Positions 24,248-32,527 of a DNA stretch of 64,000 nt are shown here, in pieces. How positions within the stretch are numbered: position 1 is the stretch's first letter; every line of letters starts with the position of its first letter. The notes under the pieces are model-generated. The model did no database searches, was not told the origin of the DNA, and was given only the letters and a program-made list of their open reading frames with translations. The translations under genes were made by a program, and so were the position numbers. Origin of the DNA: Phytohabitans aurantiacus (GTDB lineage: Bacteria; Actinomycetota; Actinomycetes; Mycobacteriales; Micromonosporaceae); the NCBI RefSeq assembly GCF_027923225.1, contig NZ_BSDI01000012.1, positions 71,456 to 135,455 of the forward strand, read 5' to 3'.

Positions 24248-25397
24248 GGGCGTCACCTACCGTACGCAGCCCGTCGACGTCATGGATGTCGGCGGGCTGC
24301 GCCGTCACCTCGACCGTCGGTACACCTGGGAAGGCGTCCGTGAAGACGGCGGCCACGCTCTGCTCGCGGGCCGTCTGCTGGGCCAGCGCCGCGTGCACCC
24401 GCAGCGCTTCGGCGGTGGCCTCATGGCCACCGAGCTCGTCGAGCTCGGCCGCCGCGGCCAGGGTCCGCTCCGCGGACAGATCCACCGCCGTGTGGTGTAC
24501 CCGGTTGAGCACCAGCCCAGCGAGTGGCATGCGCTCCTCGCTCAGGCGGCGCGCGAAGAACGCGGCCTCCCGGACCGCGTCGGGCTCGGGCGCCGCGACC
24601 AGCAGAAACGCCGTCTCCCGAGCCTGGAGTATCCGGTACGTCTGCTCGGCGCGCTGCCGGAAGCCCCCGAACATGGAGTCGAGCGCGGCCACGAACCCGG
24701 ACAGGTCGGTCAGCAGCTGCGCGCCGATGATCTTCTGGACGACCTTGGTGAACACGTTGAAGGAGGCCGTGACCAGCGTGAACATGCTGCGGCCACCGGC
24801 GCGGGCGGGCGCCAGCAGGAGGCGCAGCATCCGTCCATCGAGGAACCGCGCGAGCCGGGCGGGTGCGTCGAGGAAGTCGAGCGCGGAGCGTGACGGTGGG
24901 GTGTCCACCACGATCAGGTCCCACTCGCCGCGCGCGTGGAGCTGGCCCAGTTTCTCCATGGCCATGTACTCCTGCGTGCCGGAGAAGGTGGAGCTCATCG
25001 CCTGGTAGAAGGGGTTGGCGAAGATCTCGGCGGCGCGGACCGGGTCGGTGTGGGTGAGCACGACCTCGTCGAAGGTCCGCTTCATGTCGAGCATCATGGC
25101 GTGCAGCTCGCCGCCCGCCTCGCCGGCGTCGATCTCCTTGACCTGCCGGGGCGTGTTGTCCAGCTCGGTCAGGCCCAGCGACTGGGCGAGCCGGCGCGCC
25201 GGATCGATCGTCAGGACGACCGTGCGACGCCCATGGCGCTCGGCGGCGCGCAGGGCGAGCGCGGCGGCAGTAGTGGTCTTGCCGACCCCACCCGAGCCGC
25301 AGCAGACCACGATCCGCACGTTGGGGTCCGCGAGAATGCGGTCCACGTCGAGCGAGGGCACCGGTCGAGCGTATCCGGATCTCACCGGCTCGGTCAC
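24234..25397 (-). CDS. ArsA/Get3-like ATPase, second of pair
   Basis: A P-loop ATPase of 387 residues in the ArsA/GET3 clan. The P-loop CCGSGGVGKTTTA (about 33-45) has Ser where the signature Lys of the deviant Walker A (KGGVGKT) normally stands. LTIDPARRLAQSLG is switch I and LIVVDTPPSRSALDFLD is the Walker B/switch II part. No cysteine metal site for arsenite is apparent. The GTG start is seven bases after the stop of the partner ATPase, so the two are an operon, as in Rv3679-Rv3680. In mycobacteria the pair has been tied to metabolite tolerance rather than arsenic. The gene ends within wblA on the other strand. Confidence 0.92.
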   Translation of the reverse strand: MTEPVRSGYARPVPSLDVDRILADPNVRIVVCCGSGGVGKTTTAAALALRAAERHGRRTVVLTIDPARRLAQSLGLTELDNTPRQVKEIDAGEAGGELHAMMLDMKRTFDEVVLTHTDPVRAAEIFANPFYQAMSSTFSGTQEYMAMEKLGQLHARGEWDLIVVDTPPSRSALDFLDAPARLARFLDGRMLRLLLAPARAGGRSMFTLVTASFNVFTKVVQKIIGAQLLTDLSGFVAALDSMFGGFRQRAEQTYRILQARETAFLLVAAPEPDAVREAAFFARRLSEERMPLAGLVLNRVHHTAVDLSAERTLAAAAELDELGGHEATAEALRVHAALAQQTAREQSVAAVFTDAFPGVPTVEVTAQPADIHDVDGLRTVGDALSRR

Positions 25398-25404
25398 AGG
25401 GCGC

Positions 25405-26373
25405 TCACTGTGGTGTGAGCAGCGCCGCTGTCAGCTTGTCGAGGCTGGCGCGGTCGACGCCCTCCGGGAGCAGCGGCAACTCCACCATCGGGCGACCCAG
25501 TTCGGCCAGGTCCAGCCGCAGGGACTCTTCGAGCGCACGGCGAGTCTGGTGGGCCTTCGCCTCGGCGTGCAGCCCGGCGACGACGCCTCGTTCGGTCGGC
25601 AGGCCGGCGGCGGCCAGCCCGCGGCGCAGCTCGGCCTGGGTGACCCGGGCGTCGGCGAGCAGCGGTGGCCGGGTGGCGTTGACGATCAACTTGCCGATCG
25701 GGATACCCAGCGCGGTCAGCTCGTTGATCGCGTCGACCGTCTCCTGTACCGGCATCTCCTCCAGCAGGGTCACCACGTGTACCGAGGTCATGGGCGAGCG
25801 GAGGAGCGCGGCCACGCCTTCGCTCTGCGTCTTGATCGGACCCATCTTGGCGAGCCGGGCGGTCTCGGCCGTCACGTTGAGGAAGCGCCCGATGCGGCCG
25901 GTGGGCGGCGCGTCGAGTACCACCGCGTGGTACACCCGCCGGCCCTCCGCGGTGCGGGTGGTGGCCTCCTTGACCTTGCCGGTGAGCAGGACGTCGCGCA
26001 TGCCCGGGGCGATCGTCGTGGCGAAGTCGATGGCGCCGACCTTGCGCAGGGCCCGGCCGGCGGCGCCCAGCTTGTAGAAGAGGTCCAGGTACTCCAGCAG
26101 CGCAAGCTCGGCGTCGACAGCGAGCGCACGCACCTCGCCGCCGCCAGCGGCGGTGGCTATGCGGCGCTCCTCGTACGGCAGCGGCTCGGTCTCGAACAGC
26201 TCGGCGATGCCCTGACGGCCCTCGACCTCGACCAGCAGGGTGCGCCGGCCGCCCGCCGCGAGCCCGAGGGCCAGCGCGGCGGCCACGCTGGTCTTGCCGG
26301 TGCCGCCCTTACCCGTGACGACGTGCAGCCGCGCGGGCCACGCCGCTCTCGGGTCCTGTTCGCTACCGGGCAC
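25405..26373 (-). CDS. ArsA/Get3-like ATPase, first of pair
   Basis: A 322-residue paralogue of its neighbour. Its P-loop is VVTGKGGTGKTSVA, keeping the signature Lys that in Get3/ArsA reaches across the dimer to the partner's nucleotide. VEVEGRQGIAELF and AVVLDAPPTGRIGRFLN are the switch regions. It starts at a GTG with no strong ribosome site, 22 bases downstream of the proline-rich protein gene. The contrast between the two P-loops suggests a functional heterodimer in which one subunit supplies the trans-acting Lys (inference). Confidence 0.92.
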   Translation of the reverse strand: MPGSEQDPRAAWPARLHVVTGKGGTGKTSVAAALALGLAAGGRRTLLVEVEGRQGIAELFETEPLPYEERRIATAAGGGEVRALAVDAELALLEYLDLFYKLGAAGRALRKVGAIDFATTIAPGMRDVLLTGKVKEATTRTAEGRRVYHAVVLDAPPTGRIGRFLNVTAETARLAKMGPIKTQSEGVAALLRSPMTSVHVVTLLEEMPVQETVDAINELTALGIPIGKLIVNATRPPLLADARVTQAELRRGLAAAGLPTERGVVAGLHAEAKAHQTRRALEESLRLDLAELGRPMVELPLLPEGVDRASLDKLTAALLTPQ

Positions 26374-26395
26374 GTTTTGAGCGTAGTCCGATCAC

Positions 26396-27265
26396 TTACG
26401 AAGAGATCTCGCAGACGAACCAGCCGGTCTTCTGCACCACGGTGAAGGTGAGCTGCTGTTCGGCGATCTTCTCGTCGGACGTGGTCATCGTGACCTTCAC
26501 GGAGACCTTCGCGCTCTCCGAGTCCTGGTTGTCGACCTTCGGCTCGTCCCACTTGTATCGCGGGCTCTGGTACTTCGTGGCCAGGTTCTTGACCTCGTCG
26601 ACCTTCTTCTTGATCTCGGACTCGTCGCGCGACTCGGCGCAGACCAGGTCGTTTGCCTTGGCCGGATCCTGGTCGGTGTAGACGGCCTTCAGGAACTCTC
26701 GCACAGCGGCGACCGGCTCGGCCTGGCCGGGGTTGGGCTCGGTGTTGCGCAGCAGCAGGACCGCGCCCGTGATGCCGCCTCCGCAGAGCACGACGGCGAC
26801 CGCCGCCACCACCGCGGCGATGACCAGGCCGGTGCGCTTCTTCGGCGGGCCGGGCACCGGACCGCCCGGATACGCCGGGTATCCCGAGACCGGCTGCGGC
26901 GGATACGGCTGGCCGGAGGTGGGCTGCGGCGGGTAGGGCTGGGCGGACACCGGCTGCGGCGGGTAAGGCTGGCCGGAGGTGGGCTGCGGTGGATACGGCT
27001 GCCCGGAGACCGGCTGCGGCGAGTACGGCGAGCCGGACGTCGGCGCGTACGGCTGGCCCGAGGTGGGCTGGGCCGGGTACGGCGGGCTCGACGTCGGCTG
27101 CCCGTACTGCGGCTGCTGGTAGGGGCCGTAGTTGGGCGGGGGCGGTGGCGGCGACGTGGGCGGCGGCGACTGCGCGGGCGGCGCGGCGTACGGGTCGACC
27201 GGCGGCGGGTAGCCAGGCTGGCCCTCCGGCTGCTGGTTGGCGCCGCCGTACGGCGGTTGCGTCAT
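26396..27265 (-). CDS. Proline-rich membrane protein with decapeptide repeats
   Basis: The first 140 residues are cytoplasmic and made of Pro, Gln, Tyr and Gly. They include four exact-length decapeptide repeats (PVSGQPYPPQ, PTSGQPYPPQ and variants, residues 85-124). A basic PPKKRTG precedes one membrane helix (LVIAAVVAAVAVVLCGGGI). The external domain of about 115 residues (AAVREFLKAVYTDQDPAKANDLVC onward) resembles DUF4878/NTF2-like lipoprotein-type domains and has two cysteines that may pair. ATG 27265 follows a GGGGGAG ribosome site. It leads the ArsA-pair operon and is divergent from the DUF4177 gene. Function unknown. Confidence 0.8.
   Translation of the reverse strand: MTQPPYGGANQQPEGQPGYPPPVDPYAAPPAQSPPPTSPPPPPPNYGPYQQPQYGQPTSSPPYPAQPTSGQPYAPTSGSPYSPQPVSGQPYPPQPTSGQPYPPQPVSAQPYPPQPTSGQPYPPQPVSGYPAYPGGPVPGPPKKRTGLVIAAVVAAVAVVLCGGGITGAVLLLRNTEPNPGQAEPVAAVREFLKAVYTDQDPAKANDLVCAESRDESEIKKKVDEVKNLATKYQSPRYKWDEPKVDNQDSESAKVSVKVTMTTSDEKIAEQQLTFTVVQKTGWFVCEISS
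26894..27013 (-). repeat. Four 30-bp coding repeats (decapeptide array)
   Basis: Residues 85-124 of the proline-rich protein are four copies of P-[VT]-S-[GA]-Q-P-Y-P-P-Q. Val and Thr forms alternate, giving a 60-bp higher-order period. Such arrays expand and contract by slippage, so length may vary between strains. Confidence 0.85.
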
Positions 27266-27362
27266 GGTCTCCCCCACAGGCCCGCGATCGTGTGCCCGTC
27301 AGGGTAACGCTCCGGGGCACGCGGTGGGCGACCCCGGTCGTCCCGCGCGCTAGGGTGCCGGC

Positions 27363-27521
27363 ATGCAGAAGTGGGAGTACGCCACCGTGCCGCTGTTGGT
27401 ACACGCGACCAAGCAGATCCTCGACAACTGGGGTGAGGACGGCTGGGAGCTGGTGGCCGTGGTGCCAGGCCCGAACGCCGAGCAGCTCGTGGCCTACCTC
27501 AAGCGTCCCAGGTCGGCGTGA
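27363..27521 (+). CDS. DUF4177 small protein
   Basis: A 52-residue protein, MQKWEYATVPLLVHATKQ and onward, ending LVAYLKRPRSA. The pattern WEYxTVP, then LDNWGEDGWELVAVVP, is the DUF4177 family signature. It is divergent from the proline-rich protein gene. Its TGA overlaps the ATG of the RidA gene (TGATG), so the two should be translationally coupled. M. tuberculosis has an equally small gene (Rv3678A) in this place. The function is unknown. Confidence 0.85.
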   Translation: MQKWEYATVPLLVHATKQILDNWGEDGWELVAVVPGPNAEQLVAYLKRPRSA

Positions 27522-27979
27522 TGGCCGACCCGTACGCGAAACTCGCCGAACTCGGGCTGTCGCTGCCGGAAGTCACCCCGCCCGTGGCGGCGTATGTGCC
27601 AGCCGTGCAGTCCGGCAAGTGGGTGTATGTGTCGGGGCAGGTGCCCATCGCCGACGGCAAGGTACTGGCCACCGGCAAGGTCGGGTCCGGGGTCTCTCCC
27701 GAGCAGGCCAAGGATCTGGCCGAGCGGTGCGCGCTGAACGCGCTCGCCGCCATCGACTCGCTCGTCGGCCTGGAAAACGTGGTCAAGATCGTCAAGGTGA
27801 CCGGTTTCGTGGCGTCGGCCGAGGGGTTCACCGGTCAGCCGGGCGTGATCAACGGCGCGTCCGAGCTGTTCGGCGCGGTCTTCGGCGAGGCCGGCCAGCA
27901 CGCGCGCAGCGCGGTGGGCGTCGCGGAGCTGCCGCTGGGCGTGCCCGTCGAGGTCGAGGTCATCGTCGAGGTCGCCTGA
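27521..27979 (+). CDS. RidA family deaminase (YjgF/YER057c/UK114)
   Basis: RidA proteins hydrolyse reactive enamine/imine intermediates made by PLP enzymes. This 152-residue member has the trimer-forming fold with VPAVQSGKWVYVSGQVPIADGK near residue 28 and the C-terminal VEVEVIVEV strand. The Arg that binds the carboxylate in archetypal RidA (usually in a C-terminal R-x-A-V context) may correspond to HARSAVGVAELPLGV. It begins either at ATG 27521, overlapping the DUF4177 stop, or at GTG 27518. It matches Rv3678c in the conserved block. Confidence 0.9.
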   Translation: MADPYAKLAELGLSLPEVTPPVAAYVPAVQSGKWVYVSGQVPIADGKVLATGKVGSGVSPEQAKDLAERCALNALAAIDSLVGLENVVKIVKVTGFVASAEGFTGQPGVINGASELFGAVFGEAGQHARSAVGVAELPLGVPVEVEVIVEVA

Positions 27980-28051
27980 TCGCTGAGCGGCCGGACGAGC
28001 GGAGCAAGCGCCAAACCAGCGTTGTCATACAACCGCCGTACCATCGCTGGC

Positions 28052-28885
28052 ATGGTGGGGCATGTCACGGCGCCGGCGGGGGCGCTCGCTGACCAGGTGC
28101 CGGGCTGGGTGACGCTGATCCGCGCGCCCAACCCGGGCGTGATGACGCTGGACGGGACAAATACCTGGGTCCTGCGCGTGCCCGGCGAGGAGCACGCGGT
28201 GGTGATCGATCCGGGGCCGCTCGACGGCGGGCACCTCGACGCGATCGCCGCGCACGCGCCGGTCGGGTTTGTCCTGATTACGCACGGTCATCCCGATCAC
28301 GTGGAGGGCGCCCGCGCCTTGTCGGAGCGCTTGGGCGGCTGTGGTGTGATCGCGGCCAGCCAGGAGCACTGTGTCGGGGTCGATCCGCTCGATCCCGACG
28401 AGAGCCTGGGCGGTTTCGGCCTGGAGATCCGGGCGGTGTCGACGCCGGGGCACACCCGTGACTCGGTCTGCTTCGAGATCGAGGCCGGTGGCGAGCGGGC
28501 GATCTTCACCGGCGACACGATCCTGGGCCGGGGCACCACCGTGGTCGCCTGGCCCGACGGCGACCTGGGTGACTATCTGGCGAGCCTTTCGCGGCTGTCG
28601 GCGTATGAGGGGGTGCCGGCGCTGCCGGGGCACGGTCCCGCGCTGGCCGACTGCGCCGCGGCGGCCCGGTTCTACCTGGCGCACAGGCAGGCCCGGCTCG
28701 AGCAGGTGCGACAGGTCGTAGCCGAAGGGGCACGCAGCGTGCCGGATGTCGTAGCGAAGGTCTACGCCGACGTCGACCGCTCGCTGTGGCCGGCGGCCGA
28801 ATGGTCGGTACGGGCCCAACTGGCGTATCTCGGTGTCGCCAACGGGGAATCGGATTCCGGCCAAGTGTGGTTGGACTCACCGTGA
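28052..28885 (+). CDS. Metallo-beta-lactamase fold hydrolase
   Basis: A 277-residue MBL-fold protein with intact zinc ligands: LITHGHPDHVEGA (HxHxDH), STPGHTRDSV, FTGDTILGRG, and PALPGHGPAL. The C-terminal helical part (YLAHRQARLEQVRQVV, SLWPAAEWSVRAQLAYL) resembles LACTB2-type hydrolases, which include endoribonucleases. In this locus it equals Rv3677c, normally next to crp. ATG 28052 is taken as start; an upstream TTG at 28022 is less likely. Its TGA overlaps the GTG of the following cyclase gene (GTGA), so the two are coupled. Confidence 0.9.
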   Translation: MVGHVTAPAGALADQVPGWVTLIRAPNPGVMTLDGTNTWVLRVPGEEHAVVIDPGPLDGGHLDAIAAHAPVGFVLITHGHPDHVEGARALSERLGGCGVIAASQEHCVGVDPLDPDESLGGFGLEIRAVSTPGHTRDSVCFEIEAGGERAIFTGDTILGRGTTVVAWPDGDLGDYLASLSRLSAYEGVPALPGHGPALADCAAAARFYLAHRQARLEQVRQVVAEGARSVPDVVAKVYADVDRSLWPAAEWSVRAQLAYLGVANGESDSGQVWLDSP

Positions 28886-31800
28886 CCTGCCCGGTGTGCG
28901 GCACCGTAGCGGTGCCCAACGCGCGCTTCTGCCACAACTGTGGTGCAGCGCTGCCCGCCGCCGCCACGCTGCCCGCGGCAGAGCGGCGGGTCGTGACCGT
29001 GCTGTTCGGCGACCTTTCCGACTTCACGTCGTGGTCCGAAGACCTCGACCCGGAGCGGGTGGGCGCGGTCACCGACCGGGTGCTGGCGGCGCTGGCCGGT
29101 GCCGTCAAGACGTTCGGCGGTCACGTCGACAAGCTCACCGGTGACGGGATCATGGCGGTCTTCGGCGCGCCCGTGGCCCACGAAGACGACGCCGAGCGGG
29201 CGGTGCGCGCGGCGCTCAGCATGCAGCGCGCGGTCCGCCGGGTGCTCGACGACGAGCGCGGCGGCGGTGCCCCGCTCGGGCTGCGGGTCGGGCTCAACAC
29301 CGGCGACGTGGTCGCCGGCATCCAGGCCTCGATCGAGTACACGGTCATCGGCGACACGGTCAACACGGCGGCCCGGCTCGCGGACGCGGCCGCCGTCGGT
29401 GCGGTCTACGCGGGTGCCAGTACCTCCAGCGCGACCCGGCATGTGGCCTCCTGGCGCGAGCTGCGCCCGTTACGCCTCAAGGGCAAGCGCGAGCCCGTCC
29501 GGGCATACGAGTTGCTCGGGCTCCACGACGCACCTGGCACGCGGTCCGGCCTGGGCGACGAGGCGCCGTTCGTCGGGCGTGACGCCGAGATCGGGCGGCT
29601 CGCGGGCCGGCTGGCCGAGGTCATCGAGAGCGAGCAGCCGAGGGTTCTCGTGCTGACCGCCGAGGCGGGCATCGGCAAGACCCGGTTCGCGGGCGAGGCC
29701 GAGCGGTTCGCCGCCGGATACGACGTCGGCGCCGGGCGGTACGCCGCGCGCACGGGGGCTCGGGTGCTGTCGGTGCGCTGCGCCGCGTTCGGTGAGCGCC
29801 GCCGGCTGGCTCCCCTCGCCGACCTGGTGCGCACCGCGATCGGCCTGCCCCGCGACGCGGCCACGGCGGTCACCCGCGCGGTCGTCGAGGAGCGGCTCAA
29901 GCGGCTCGCACAGCGGCTCGCGCGGTCGCAGCCAGACGCCGAGGCGCCGCCGATCGCCATCGAGCTGCTGCTGACGCTCATGGGATACGGGGAGATGCCG
30001 GCCGCCCACGGCGTGCCTGCCGGCGTGGCGGAGTGGAGCCCAGACGGGCCGGGGCCTGACGCGCAGGCGATGCCGGCGGCGGTGGCGCAGCTGCTCAGCG
30101 CGCTGGCCGTCGAGACGCCACTGTTGGTGATCGTCGACGACCTGCACGACGCCACGCCCGAGACGGTCGACGCGCTGGGCGTGACCTTGGCCCGCCTGAG
30201 CGGCCCGGTCCTGGTGCTGCTGCTGGGGCGGCCCGAGCTGGTCCGCACCGCGGGTGCGCTGACCCGGCTCTCCGAGGCCGAGGCGCACACCCTGCCGCCG
30301 TTGCGCGGCTCCGACGCGGCCCGGCTGCTCACGTCGTACCTGGGCGGGGGCAAGCTGCCGCAGGCCGACACCGACCGGCTGCTCGCCACCGCGCAGGGCA
30401 ACCCGTTCTACCTGGCCGAGCTCGTCACGCTGCTGATGGAGCGCGGCGCGCTGACACCGGCCGGCCGCGCCACCGGCCTATGGCGGCTGGCACCCGGCTC
30501 GCTGGGCACCCGGCTGCTCTCCCGCGACCTCGCCGCCGTGCTGGCCGCGCGCATCGACGCGCTTCCGGCCGACGCGCGGGGGGTGCTGCGTGACGCCGCG
30601 GTCATCGGTGACACGGTGCCCGGCGGCACCCTGGAGGCGCTGCGCGAGCGGGGGACCGGCCGGTCCGGCCGCCCGACCGCCGTGGCTGCCGTCGAGCTCG
30701 AGCGCGCCGTCGACGAGCTGCTCCAGCGCCGGATGTTGCGGCGCACCCGTGACGGATACGCGTTCCCGACCCCGCTGATGCGTGAGGCGGCCTACGCCGG
30801 CATCGGCAAGGCCGACCTGGCCGAGCGCCACGCCGCCCTGGCGCAGTGGGCCGCGCCGGCCAACGGCGCCGTCCACGCCCACCGCATCGGCGGGTTCGGG
30901 GGGATGTCGCCGGCCGACCGCGACGCGTTCATCGCCGACCACGTCGAGGCGGCCGCCGCGCTCGCCGACGCGGTCAGCCTGCGTCCCGACGCGGCCGCAC
31001 GCACCGTCATTCCGCTCGGTGTCGCAGCCCTGGGGCGGGCCGCCCGGCGGTCGCTCGCTCAGGGCGAGCCGACCCTCGCCGTCGAGCGTGCCGAGCGCGC
31101 CGCCCGGCTGGCCCGCGACGGGCTGCCCGGCGCCGATCGGTTGGTGCTCGCCCGCGCCCTACTGCAGACCGGCCGCTCGGGCGACGCCCTGGCGTACGCC
31201 GAGAAGATCGCCGCGAACTCCGCCGACGACGCCGCGTGCCGGGCCGGCGCGCTGCTCGTCATCGGCCGCGCCCACCGGGTGCTCGGCGAGCCGGCGCGAG
31301 CCCGGCAGGCATGGCACGAGGCGCTGCAGGTGGCCACGGAGGCGGGTCTGCCCGGCCCGCGGGCCGAGGCCATGCGGCGGCTCGGCATGGCCGACTACCT
31401 GCGCGGGCGGCTGGCCCAGGCCAGCAGCAGGTTCGCGGGGGCGTATCAGGTCGACCTGGCCGCCGGCGACCGGCTCGGCCAGGCGTGGTCACTGCAGGAC
31501 CTCGCGTGGGTGACCACCACGCGCGGCGACTTCGCCGGCACCGACGCGGTGCTCGGGCGCGCCGCCCGGCTCTTCGCCGAGCTGGGCGACCCGACCGGGC
31601 GGGCATGGTTGCGCGGCACGACGGCGTTCGCGCGGCTGCTCGCGGGCCGGCTGGCCGAGGCGCGCCGGCTGGCTCGCGTGTTCCTGCCGTTCGGCGAGCG
31701 CGTTGGCGAGGCGTGGGCGGTTGGCACGCTCCGCGCGGTCGAGGCGTTCGCCGCCGCCGAGATGGGCGACCTGACCGAGGCCGACCGCGAGGCCCGCCAG

Positions 31801-32493
31801 GCATACCGCGAGTTCGACGCCGCACGCGACGACTGGGGTTGCGGGTTCGCCCTCGTGGTGCGGGGCGCGATCGCGCGCGGGCTGGGCGAGCCGGAGCACG
31901 CCACCGACCTGCTCACCGACGCTCTCGAATACGCCGGTCGGATCGGCCATCCGCTGCTCACGGGCATCGCCGGCACGATGCGCGGGTTCGTGGCGCTGGA
32001 GCGTGGCGACGCGGCCAGCGCGGAGTGTGACGCGCAGTCCGTGATCACCAGCGTCGAGCCGCACAATCCGCTCGCGCCCGCCCAGGTTGGGCCGCGGGTG
32101 CTGCTGGCACGGGCACGGCTGCTGTCCGGCGACTCGGCCACTGCGGTGGGGCTGCTCGCCCCGATCGCCACCGCGGCCAAGGGGCCGGCGCTGCTCTTCT
32201 CGCGGCGGCAGGCGCTGGCCAGCTACGCGGCCGCGCTGCTCGCCGATGGGCGTCCGGAGCAGGCGCTCGACTGGGCGAGGCGGGCGATCGCGGTGCCGGC
32301 GGAAGATGTACGCAGTTGTGTGACGGCCGCCGAGGTACTCGCCGAGGCGCTGGCCGCCACAGGTCAGCACGACGAGGCGGTGGCGGCGGCCGACGAGGCG
32401 GTCCGGCTGGCGTACTCGACGCAGCGGCTGGGCGAGCGGGCCGGCGCCGATGCCGTCCGTGAGCGCCTGGCCGGAGTACAGGCGGCGCCGTGA
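28882..32493 (+). CDS. Zinc-ribbon / class III nucleotidyl cyclase / ATPase / TPR signalling protein
   Basis: A 1203-residue multidomain protein. The first 20 residues form a zinc ribbon (C3, C6, C17, C20). Next comes a class III cyclase domain (about 35-205) with the metal-binding FGDLSDFT and KLTGDGIMAVFGAP and the transition-state Asn/Arg in GDTVNTAARL. A MalT-like AAA ATPase follows, with P-loop LTAEAGIGKTRFAGE and Walker B LLVIVDDLHDAT. The C-terminal half is made of TPR-like helical repeats. All catalytic residues for cAMP or cGMP synthesis look intact. The GTG at 28882 overlaps the MBL stop. A likely partner is Crp, coded 12 kb downstream (inference). A Ser/Thr kinase gene follows. Confidence 0.9.
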   Translation: MTCPVCGTVAVPNARFCHNCGAALPAAATLPAAERRVVTVLFGDLSDFTSWSEDLDPERVGAVTDRVLAALAGAVKTFGGHVDKLTGDGIMAVFGAPVAHEDDAERAVRAALSMQRAVRRVLDDERGGGAPLGLRVGLNTGDVVAGIQASIEYTVIGDTVNTAARLADAAAVGAVYAGASTSSATRHVASWRELRPLRLKGKREPVRAYELLGLHDAPGTRSGLGDEAPFVGRDAEIGRLAGRLAEVIESEQPRVLVLTAEAGIGKTRFAGEAERFAAGYDVGAGRYAARTGARVLSVRCAAFGERRRLAPLADLVRTAIGLPRDAATAVTRAVVEERLKRLAQRLARSQPDAEAPPIAIELLLTLMGYGEMPAAHGVPAGVAEWSPDGPGPDAQAMPAAVAQLLSALAVETPLLVIVDDLHDATPETVDALGVTLARLSGPVLVLLLGRPELVRTAGALTRLSEAEAHTLPPLRGSDAARLLTSYLGGGKLPQADTDRLLATAQGNPFYLAELVTLLMERGALTPAGRATGLWRLAPGSLGTRLLSRDLAAVLAARIDALPADARGVLRDAAVIGDTVPGGTLEALRERGTGRSGRPTAVAAVELERAVDELLQRRMLRRTRDGYAFPTPLMREAAYAGIGKADLAERHAALAQWAAPANGAVHAHRIGGFGGMSPADRDAFIADHVEAAAALADAVSLRPDAAARTVIPLGVAALGRAARRSLAQGEPTLAVERAERAARLARDGLPGADRLVLARALLQTGRSGDALAYAEKIAANSADDAACRAGALLVIGRAHRVLGEPARARQAWHEALQVATEAGLPGPRAEAMRRLGMADYLRGRLAQASSRFAGAYQVDLAAGDRLGQAWSLQDLAWVTTTRGDFAGTDAVLGRAARLFAELGDPTGRAWLRGTTAFARLLAGRLAEARRLARVFLPFGERVGEAWAVGTLRAVEAFAAAEMGDLTEADREARQAYREFDAARDDWGCGFALVVRGAIARGLGEPEHATDLLTDALEYAGRIGHPLLTGIAGTMRGFVALERGDAASAECDAQSVITSVEPHNPLAPAQVGPRVLLARARLLSGDSATAVGLLAPIATAAKGPALLFSRRQALASYAAALLADGRPEQALDWARRAIAVPAEDVRSCVTAAEVLAEALAATGQHDEAVAAADEAVRLAYSTQRLGERAGADAVRERLAGVQAAP

Positions 32494-32527
32494 GTGGTCG
32501 CGCGCTGTCTTCGGTACCTTCTTACGC

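Noticed and set aside
24234..26373. Arsenic resistance operon
   Set aside because: The ATPases lack the Cys metal site and there is no arsB, arsR or arsC. The locus matches the whiB4-linked pair of unknown substrate.
26894..27013. CRISPR-like array from 30-bp repeats
   Set aside because: The repeats are contiguous without spacers and encode a regular decapeptide in frame.
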